DNA of 9,257 bases from Kiritimatiellia bacterium (GTDB taxonomy: Bacteria; Verrucomicrobiota; Kiritimatiellia; RFP12; UBA1067). Positions 1-5,323 of this stretch are shown piece by piece. The first letter of the stretch is position 1, and each line of letters starts with the position of its first letter. The stretch is from the NCBI GenBank assembly GCA_900771305.1, contig CAAGNL010000226.1, positions 1-9,257 of the forward strand. The letters run 5' to 3'. Position numbers and translations under genes: made by a program. The notes beneath the pieces are model-generated. The model made no database searches, was not told where the DNA came from, and saw only the letters and a program-made list of their open reading frames with translations.

Positions 1-401
1 CAGCTCGCGAGCCCATTGCCGTCCACGTCGCCGCCACGGATGAAGAGCCCGAGGTTGTCGTAGATCTTCCCGTTCGGCTCGAAGACCGTCAGCGAATGGT
101 AGTCGCCGTTGCCGTCCCATGTAAGAAGGAAGTCCATTTCCGCCGTCGCGACGAGGTGCGCCGCCGGATGCATGTCGAGCGAGCAGCGGTTCGTGATGAC
201 GAGCGGCGAGGCGATTTCATACTCGCCCTTCGGCACCTCGAGGATCCCGTTCGCCGCCGCGTCGATGGCGCGGCGGAAGCGCGGCGCGTCGTCCGTCTCA
301 CCCGCCTGGCGCGGGAAGTCCGTCAACCGTGCGTCCGCCAGGGACGCGAAGACCGCCATCGGAAGCATCAGCAACGCGACAAAAGACATTTTCAATTTCA
401 T
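1..401 (-). CDS. Secreted parallel beta-helix (pectate-lyase-like) protein, N-terminal part only
   Basis: The gene starts with ATG at 401 and runs leftwards off the window, so only the first 133 residues are visible. They begin with a signal peptide: MKLK, a hydrophobic stretch to about residue 18, then a plausible cleavage site after VFA (19) or ADA (24). The next segment reads TDFPRQAGETDDAPRFRRAI, followed by an E-V-P-K-G-E-Y stretch. This is the usual opening of pectate_lyase_3/GH28-type right-handed beta-helix proteins, where a [G-A-x-G-D-x-x-T-D-D] strand leads to a P-x-G-x-Y turn. A later GGDVDGNG segment also fits that fold. The protein would act outside the cytoplasm, probably on polysaccharide, but the catalytic region lies beyond the window and the substrate cannot be named. 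An AAGGAG ribosome site 11 nt upstream supports this start. It is transcribed divergently from the glycan genes. It could equally be a non-catalytic beta-helix surface protein. Confidence 0.8.
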   Translation of the reverse strand, partial: MKLKMSFVALLMLPMAVFASLADARLTDFPRQAGETDDAPRFRRAIDAAANGILEVPKGEYEIASPLVITNRCSLDMHPAAHLVATAEMDFLLTWDGNGDYHSLTVFEPNGKIYDNLGLFIRGGDVDGNGLAS

Positions 402-412
402 GCGAACAGTCA

Positions 413-418
413 CTCCTT
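413..418 (-). promoter_or_regulatory. Shine-Dalgarno site of the beta-helix gene
   Basis: Read on the minus strand this is AAGGAG, ending 11 nt before the ATG at 401. The spacing is slightly long but within range, and it fixes the start of the secreted protein. The gene on the other side of the intergenic region has no such site. Confidence 0.65.
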
Positions 419-432
419 TCAAAACGGACGTT

Positions 433-441
433 ATTATACCA
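433..441 (-). promoter_or_regulatory. Extended -10 promoter for the beta-helix gene
   Basis: On the minus strand the bases read TGG followed by TATAAT, a perfect -10 hexamer (433-438) with the TGn extension of extended -10 promoters. The best hexamer at 16-18 bp spacing upstream is poor, which extended -10 promoters tolerate. Transcription would start near 426, giving a leader of about 25 nt that contains the AAGGAG site. The call rests on sequence match alone. Confidence 0.6.
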
Positions 442-449
442 AAGGTCAT

Positions 450-485
450 TTGTCAGTCTTCGGGGGAAATGGTAAAATCCGCGCA
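450..485 (+). promoter_or_regulatory. Near-consensus sigma-70 promoter predicting a leaderless pglE mRNA
   Basis: TTGTCA (450-455, five of six bases of TTGACA) is followed after exactly 17 bp by TAAAAT (473-478, five of six of TATAAT). A TGn extension sits at 470-472. If the last base of the hexamer is -7, +1 falls on 485, the A of the ATG. No Shine-Dalgarno site is correctly placed: the only purine run (462-469) ends 15 nt before the ATG and would lie upstream of the transcript. This indicates a leaderless or nearly leaderless message. Confidence 0.65.
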
Positions 486-1615
486 TGAACAAGAGGATAT
501 TCCTTTCACCGCCCTGGGTGGGCGAGCCGGAACGGGCGGCCGTGGCCGCCGCGTTCGATTCGGGCTACGTCGCCCCCTGCGGACCCCTGGTCGACACCTT
601 CGACCAGCGCCTCGGCGCGCTGGCCGGACAGTCCGCCGCCGCCGTCGCCTCCGGAACGGCGGCCCTCGATCTCCTCATGGCGGAACTCGACGTCGGCCCC
701 GACACGACGGTCATCGCCTCCTCCCTTACGTTCATCGCCACAATCGGCCCCGCCGTCCACCGTGGCGCCACGCCGGTCTTCGTCGACTCCGATCCCGCCA
801 CCGGCACCCTCTCCATCCCCCTTCTCGAGAAGGCACTGAAGACCTTCCGCCGCACGCACGCGAAGTCGGCCAAGAATGTCCATGACCTGGTCGTCATCTC
901 CGCGGACATCTACGGGCAGTGCTGCGACTACGACGCCATCGCCTCCCTCTGCGACCAGTACGAGGCCACCTATATCGTGGATGCGGCCGAAGCCGTCGGC
1001 GCCACCTACAGGGGGCGTCCGGCCGGACACGCCGGACTCGCCGCCATCTACTCCTTCAACGGCAACAAGCTCATCACGACCTCCGGCGGCGGCGCCGTGC
1101 TTTCGCGCAATCCCGAAATCGTCGCCCGCGCCCGCTGGCGCGCCCAGCAGTCCCGTGAGAACGCCGTCTGGTACGAGCATCGGGAAGTCGGCAACAACTA
1201 CCGCATGAGCAACATCCTCGCCGCGGTGGGGTGCGCCCAGCTCGACCGCATGCCCGAGATCATCCGCCGCAAGAGCCGCACCTTCTCCTTCTATTCGGAA
1301 CTTTTCGCGCGCCACGACGCTCTCGGAATCGTTCCCTTCCCCTGCGGCGACTTCACGGAATCGACGCGCTGGCTGAGCGTGTTCCTCTATCCGACCGAGG
1401 CGGAGCGCGATGCGGCCGCCGCGCGTCTGACGGCGGCGAACATCGAGAGCCGTCCCGTCTGGAAGCCCATGCACCTTCAGCCGGTCTTCAAGCGCTGCCG
1501 CGCCTACGGCGGCGCCGTCAGCGAAGACTTCTTCCGCCGCGGCATCTGCCTGCCCTCGGGAGCCGGACTCACCAGGCGGCAACTGGACATCATCGCGCAC
1601 GCCCTCATTCCGTGA
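485..1615 (+). CDS. pglE: PglE-type nucleotide-sugar aminotransferase (DegT/DnrJ/EryC1/StrS family)
   Basis: This 376-residue protein is full length for the family. It is a PLP enzyme that would move an amino group from glutamate to C4 of a UDP-4-keto-6-deoxy-GlcNAc, in the cytoplasm, on the way to bacillosamine-like sugars. Visible landmarks are the opening FLSPPWVGEPE, the cofactor phosphate-binding SGTAA (56-60), the SSLTFIAT segment (79-86), the cofactor aspartate D166 in a VDAAEAVG stretch, and the Schiff-base lysine K195 in SFNGNKLITTSGGG. Late in the protein come RPVWKPMH and the GICLPSG ending. The NGNKLITTSGGG and RPVWKPMHLQPVF stretches match Campylobacter PglE more closely than general DegT enzymes, but the exact substrate remains an inference. 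The ATG at 485 is chosen because it opens the conserved N-terminus and coincides with the predicted transcription start. The gene overlaps the following one by 4 nt. An antisense open frame over it is a GC artefact. Confidence 0.85.
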   Translation: MNKRIFLSPPWVGEPERAAVAAAFDSGYVAPCGPLVDTFDQRLGALAGQSAAAVASGTAALDLLMAELDVGPDTTVIASSLTFIATIGPAVHRGATPVFVDSDPATGTLSIPLLEKALKTFRRTHAKSAKNVHDLVVISADIYGQCCDYDAIASLCDQYEATYIVDAAEAVGATYRGRPAGHAGLAAIYSFNGNKLITTSGGGAVLSRNPEIVARARWRAQQSRENAVWYEHREVGNNYRMSNILAAVGCAQLDRMPEIIRRKSRTFSFYSELFARHDALGIVPFPCGDFTESTRWLSVFLYPTEAERDAAAARLTAANIESRPVWKPMHLQPVFKRCRAYGGAVSEDFFRRGICLPSGAGLTRRQLDIIAHALIP

Positions 1616-2199
1616 AGCGCCTGCTCGACATCATCCTCGTCCTCATCGGCGCCCCCCTCTGGCTGCCACTGATGCTGATTGTCGCCTGCCTGGTGCGCCT
1701 CAAACTGGGCGCACCGGTCTTCTTCACGCAGGAGCGAGCCGGGCTCAACGGCAAGCCGTTCAGGATGATCAAGTTCAGATCCATGCGGAACGGCCCCGGG
1801 ACGGACGAGGAGCGCCTGACGAAGTTCGGCCGCTTCCTGCGCGCCGCCTCCCTGGACGAACTGCCGGAGCTGCTGCTGGTGCTGCGCGGCACCCTGTCGC
1901 TCGTGGGCCCGCGCCCGCTACCGACGATCTACCTGCCGCGCTATTCGCCCGAACAGGCGAGACGGCATGATGTCCGCCCCGGCATCACCGGCTGGGCGCA
2001 GGTCAACGGACGAAACCTCCTCTCATGGGAGGAGAAGTTCCGCCACGACATCTGGTACGTTGACCATCAGTCGCTGATCCTCGACCTGAAGATCCTCTTC
2101 CTGACGATCGCCACCGTCTTCCGCCATACGGGCATCTCCGCCAGAGGAGAGGCCACGATGGGGGAATTCAAGCCTCGGGAACAGAGTTCCGAGGCTTGA
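1612..2199 (+). CDS. pglC: PglC-type undecaprenyl-phosphate phosphoglycosyl transferase
   Basis: The 195-residue product belongs to the bacterial sugar transferase family (PF02397), in its small monotopic form. It would transfer a sugar-1-phosphate from UDP-sugar to undecaprenyl phosphate at the inner face of the membrane, the committed first step of a glycan or capsule. An N-terminal hydrophobic re-entrant helix spans about residues 4-28. It is followed by PVFFTQERAGLNGKPFRMIK, the catalytic Asp-Glu pair D82-E83 in SLDELPELL, SLVGPRP (96-102), and a GITGWAQVNGRN segment. The GISARGEATMGEF ending is typical of PglC/EpsL-like enzymes rather than the larger WcaJ/WbaP type. The start is GTG at 1612, overlapping the upstream stop in a GTGA junction, so translation is probably coupled. 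An in-frame upstream extension exists but is a shadow of pglE. No PglD acetyltransferase or PglF dehydratase is nearby. Confidence 0.9.
   Translation: MKRLLDIILVLIGAPLWLPLMLIVACLVRLKLGAPVFFTQERAGLNGKPFRMIKFRSMRNGPGTDEERLTKFGRFLRAASLDELPELLLVLRGTLSLVGPRPLPTIYLPRYSPEQARRHDVRPGITGWAQVNGRNLLSWEEKFRHDIWYVDHQSLILDLKILFLTIATVFRHTGISARGEATMGEFKPREQSSEA
2168..2199 (+). terminator. Hairpin overlapping the pglC stop codon
   Basis: TCAAGCCTCGG (2168-2178) pairs perfectly with CCGAGGCTTGA (2189-2199). Two further A-T pairs lie inside across a bulged G, leaving a loop of about 5 nt. The right arm ends exactly with the TGA stop. There is no T-run after it, so it is not a textbook intrinsic terminator. It may terminate weakly, protect the 3' end, or act on both strands between convergent genes. 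Confidence 0.55.
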
Positions 2200-2204
2200 G
2201 TGAG

Positions 2205-2260
2205 CAATCTTCAGTCTTCAATCTTCAGTCTTCAATCTTCAGGCTGCAATCTTCAGGCTG
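2205..2260. repeat. Four tandem copies of a 14-bp unit
   Basis: Units at 2205-2218 and 2219-2232 both read CAATCTTCAGTCTT. Units at 2233-2246 and 2247-2260 both read CAATCTTCAGGCTG. The paired variants suggest stepwise duplication. The array fills most of the 96-bp gap between the convergent pglC and PreP-like genes. No open frame or promoter is apparent in the gap. Confidence 0.9.
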
Positions 2261-2295
2261 CAGACAACGACTGAAAACGGGGATGGGGTAAAGAA

Positions 2296-5259
2296 TTACT
2301 TCGAGCGGACGACGGATTCGACGACGTCGAGCTTGTTCGAGCAGGACTCCAGCTGCTGCGGACCGGCGAGGATGCAGATGGCGGAATCCTTCGCGAGGGC
2401 ATCAACGGTGTCCGCAAAGGCCTTCAGATCGGCCTTCGTCGTCGCAAGCATCTCCGCGCGCAGGCGCTGGAGGTCGTCCGGCGTACGGCCCGAGAGATAC
2501 AGATCGGCCGCGCCGAACGTCTCGGTGCTGGGAGTCTGGTAGGGTTCGGTCGCCGCAACGGAGCTCACGATGAAGCGGTCGAGGGACTCGGGGCCGTCCG
2601 CGAACTTCCGCAGCGCGTCGCCGCAGGTCGCGTAGATGTCGAGGGACCGCGCAGGGTTCGGGTCGTTCCAGGAGAGCCAGCCCGCGTCGCCGTCGGCACG
2701 CGAACGGAAGTTACCGCCGTAGGCGCCGCCCTTCACGCGAATCTCGTCCCAGAGGTAGTTCAGCGAGAGGATGCGGGCGGCGACGACCGCGCGGCCCGTG
2801 TGGATGGCGGGCGACGGGTGCGCGACACGGGCCGCGAAGCCGATGGCGGCGGGAATGCGGAAGCCCTCGGCGCGGCGCGGCAGCAGCGTGCGCGGCGCGG
2901 GGACGCCGACCGTTCCGCGGGGGAACTTCGCGGCAACTTCGGCAGCGAAGGATGCCGGGACGTTGTCCGACAGGATGGCCGTCAGGCGGTCCTTCACGAA
3001 GACCTTCTTCGCCAGGGCGGCCAGACGCGCGCAGTAGGCCGGGCCCTCGGCCGCGAACGCGGCATCAGCGGCCTGGAGGCGGCGGATCTGGGCGAAGCCG
3101 GCGAGCGCGTCTTCCACGACGCCGCGGGCAGATAGCTGCGCGGCGGCGCGGCGGAACGGATGGCTGCGGCCCGAGAGCCCCATCGTCTGGCGCTCGGCGG
3201 CGATACGCATCTGCTTGAGCAGATCGCCGACGGCCTTCGTGTCGGTGAACGCGGTCTCCAGCAGGACTTCGGGCACGAGGCGGACGACATCGACCTTCCT
3301 AGACTCGAGCGCCGAGACGGTGACGGCCACGAAGGGCCGCACATTCTTCGCGTCGCCGACCTTCCCGTAGACGGTTTCGCTGATGCCGAATTGACCGAGC
3401 TTGCCGTCCAGCTCATTGCGGAGCGCGCTGATCGGGCGCTTCGCGGTGGCGAGATCGCCCAGGACACGCGCCAGCATCGGGAGGTCGGCGATCTCCTCCG
3501 TCGACAGGTCGGACACGTCGAAGTAGAGACCGAGATGCAGCACGCCGTTGGCCTGCGTGTGGGGACGGACGACCGTCACGCCGTCCAGCGAGACGATTTC
3601 GCGGGCGGTCACAGGTCCCTTCACGGGCACATCCTTGATGGACAGCAGCGGCAGCTTCGCGACGTCCTCCGGGCGGTCCGGCGTCGTCTGGTGCTTCTCG
3701 AGGGCGCGGCAGGTCGCGAGCACCTCGTCCAACTCATCCTTGGACCAGGAGGCCTTGATCTTCGCGAGCTCGGCCTTCTCCGCCTCGCGGCGCGCGGCGC
3801 CAAGGGTCGTGGACGGCAGCATCGTCAGTTCGGCGTGGTGCGGGTTCTCCAGCACGGACGCGCGGAGCAGCTGCTCAAACCAGCCCGTTCCCAGCTTCGC
3901 GCGGAGGGAGGCGAAACGGCTCGCGTTGCGGAAGGCGTCCGCAGGATCACCACCATAGAGCCACTGATCGTAGGCGTCGGAGAAGAATGCGAGTCCACGC
4001 GGCGTGCCGCCGTAGTCCTTTTCGCGGTCATGGAATTCCGCCTTGTCGATCAGTGCCGCGAGACGGGCGTGGTCGAGCCCCTTCGCAACGATGTTCTCCA
4101 GCGTCTCGCGGACGGTGCGGCGGACAGCCTCGACGTTCTCGGCCTTCACGTTCTTGACGACCAGGGAGAGCAGGAGCTGAGCATGGGAACCGACGCCGAA
4201 GCGGACATCCTCGCAGAGTCCCCTCTCGAGCAGCGCCCTCTTCAGCGGCGCGTCGTTGTCGCCCGCGAGCGCGTCGGTGACGATATCCATCGCCATGTAC
4301 TTCTCGCGCTCGTCGAAGCGGCCGAAGACCCAGGCGTCGGACATCAGGACCTTGCCCTCGGGGTTCTCATCCGCGCCGATCTCGTACTCGATCGTCTTCG
4401 TCGCCGAAACCGGCTTCTGGATCATCACCGGCGCATCCACCTCGGCGCGCGGGTAGGCGGCAAGGAAGCCGTCCAGCTTCGCAAGCACGGCCGGCAGGTC
4501 GACCTTGCCGTCGAGGAAGATCCGGGCGTTCGACGGATGATAGAAGCGGTTGTAGAAGGTCTTGTACTTCTCGAAGGTCAGTTCGGGGATCGCCTTCGGG
4601 TCACCGCCGGAGACGAAGCCGTAGCAGGTGTCGGGGAAGAGCAGGCGGCTCGACTCGTGATAGAGCAGGCGCTCGGGATTGGCGAAGGCGCCCTTCATCT
4701 CGCTGTAGACGACGCCGTTGCGCTTCAGCTCGCCATCGGCCTTGTCCAGTTCGTAGTGCCAGCCCTCCTGCTTGAACGCAAGCGGACTCTTCACGCTGAG
4801 CGGATGGAGGACGGAATCCATGTAGACGTCGACGAGATTGAGGAAGTCCGTCGGATTGCGCGAACAGACGGGGTACATCGTCGAGTCGGCGCTTGTCCAG
4901 GCGTTGAGGAACGTCGCAAAAGAGCTCTTGAGCAGGTCGACGAACGGCTCCTTCACGGGATACTTCTCGGATCCGCAGAGCACGGAATGCTCGATGATGT
5001 GGGGCACGCCCGTGTCATCGTAGGGCAGCGTGCGGAACCCGATCGCGAACGTCTTGTTGTCGTCGTCGCGTTCGAGCCAGGCGAGATCGGCGCCGTTCTT
5101 CGTGTACTCCATCCGGATGAGACGCCCCTGCACTTCCGGAAGATCCGTCACGCTCTTCACGGTGAAACCGCTCATCACGTCACCCGGCTTGAGCGAGGCA
5201 GCGACAAGCGGAATGGCTGCGGAAACAATCATCGACATGTAGAAACCTTTCCTGTTCAT
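2296..5259 (-). CDS. PreP-type M16C zinc metallopeptidase, probably exported
   Basis: This 987-residue protein is the normal length for the presequence protease (PreP/Cym1) branch of family M16, which degrades unstructured peptides in a closed chamber. The inverted zinc motif is H87-I-I-E90-H91 in GVPHIIEHSVLCGSEKYPVK. The third zinc ligand is E187 in VVYSEMKG, 100 residues later as in the family. Other landmarks are the NAWTSADSTMYPV segment near 119-131, QEGWHYEL, and, in the C-terminal half, R841 and Y847 in IRVKGGAYGGNF, which complete the active site. Both halves of the clam-shell are therefore intact. The N-terminus has a basic start (MNRKGF), a hydrophobic stretch (about 8-20) and a VAA cleavage site after 21. 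This suggests export, unlike the usual cytoplasmic or organellar members. The start is supported by GGAGA 6 nt upstream. It lies 64 nt after the tetrapyrrole fusion gene on the same strand and may share its transcript. The long open frame on the opposite strand is an artefact. Confidence 0.93.
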   Translation of the reverse strand: MNRKGFYMSMIVSAAIPLVAASLKPGDVMSGFTVKSVTDLPEVQGRLIRMEYTKNGADLAWLERDDDNKTFAIGFRTLPYDDTGVPHIIEHSVLCGSEKYPVKEPFVDLLKSSFATFLNAWTSADSTMYPVCSRNPTDFLNLVDVYMDSVLHPLSVKSPLAFKQEGWHYELDKADGELKRNGVVYSEMKGAFANPERLLYHESSRLLFPDTCYGFVSGGDPKAIPELTFEKYKTFYNRFYHPSNARIFLDGKVDLPAVLAKLDGFLAAYPRAEVDAPVMIQKPVSATKTIEYEIGADENPEGKVLMSDAWVFGRFDEREKYMAMDIVTDALAGDNDAPLKRALLERGLCEDVRFGVGSHAQLLLSLVVKNVKAENVEAVRRTVRETLENIVAKGLDHARLAALIDKAEFHDREKDYGGTPRGLAFFSDAYDQWLYGGDPADAFRNASRFASLRAKLGTGWFEQLLRASVLENPHHAELTMLPSTTLGAARREAEKAELAKIKASWSKDELDEVLATCRALEKHQTTPDRPEDVAKLPLLSIKDVPVKGPVTAREIVSLDGVTVVRPHTQANGVLHLGLYFDVSDLSTEEIADLPMLARVLGDLATAKRPISALRNELDGKLGQFGISETVYGKVGDAKNVRPFVAVTVSALESRKVDVVRLVPEVLLETAFTDTKAVGDLLKQMRIAAERQTMGLSGRSHPFRRAAAQLSARGVVEDALAGFAQIRRLQAADAAFAAEGPAYCARLAALAKKVFVKDRLTAILSDNVPASFAAEVAAKFPRGTVGVPAPRTLLPRRAEGFRIPAAIGFAARVAHPSPAIHTGRAVVAARILSLNYLWDEIRVKGGAYGGNFRSRADGDAGWLSWNDPNPARSLDIYATCGDALRKFADGPESLDRFIVSSVAATEPYQTPSTETFGAADLYLSGRTPDDLQRLRAEMLATTKADLKAFADTVDALAKDSAICILAGPQQLESCSNKLDVVESVVRSK

Positions 5260-5265
5260 TGCTAT

Positions 5266-5270
5266 TCTCC
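5266..5270 (-). promoter_or_regulatory. Ribosome binding site of the PreP-like gene
   Basis: The minus strand reads GGAGA, 6 nt before the ATG at 5259, and sets the start ahead of the signal peptide. The rest of the 64-nt gap up to 5323 shows no convincing -35/-10 pair (only weak TAGGAT or GATAGT hexamers) and no terminator hairpin. Read-through from the hem genes is therefore likely. Confidence 0.6.
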
Positions 5271-5323
5271 GATCTCTGAACGAGGTTGACTGGTACTATC
5301 CTAGGAAATTTTCAGGGATGCCA

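Noticed and set aside
506..1600. Open frame of 364 codons on the - strand opposite pglE
   Set aside because: It is antisense to a complete aminotransferase. Its Gly/Arg/Ala-rich sequence lacks recognisable domains.
1231..1611. Long upstream extension of the sugar transferase frame
   Set aside because: It is pglE read in another frame (Arg/His/Pro-rich). The GTG at 1612 matches the family's normal N-terminus and gives a GTGA stop-start overlap.
3160..5289. Open frame of 709 codons on the + strand opposite the PreP-like gene
   Set aside because: It lies wholly antisense to an intact, recognisable peptidase. It has low-complexity Arg/Gly/Val-rich content typical of GC-rich shadow frames and shows no family motifs.
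5260..5323. Possible promoter (TAGGAT or GATAGT as -10) for the PreP-like gene
   Set aside because: No matching -35 at 16-18 bp and no TGn extension, so it is not strong enough to annotate.
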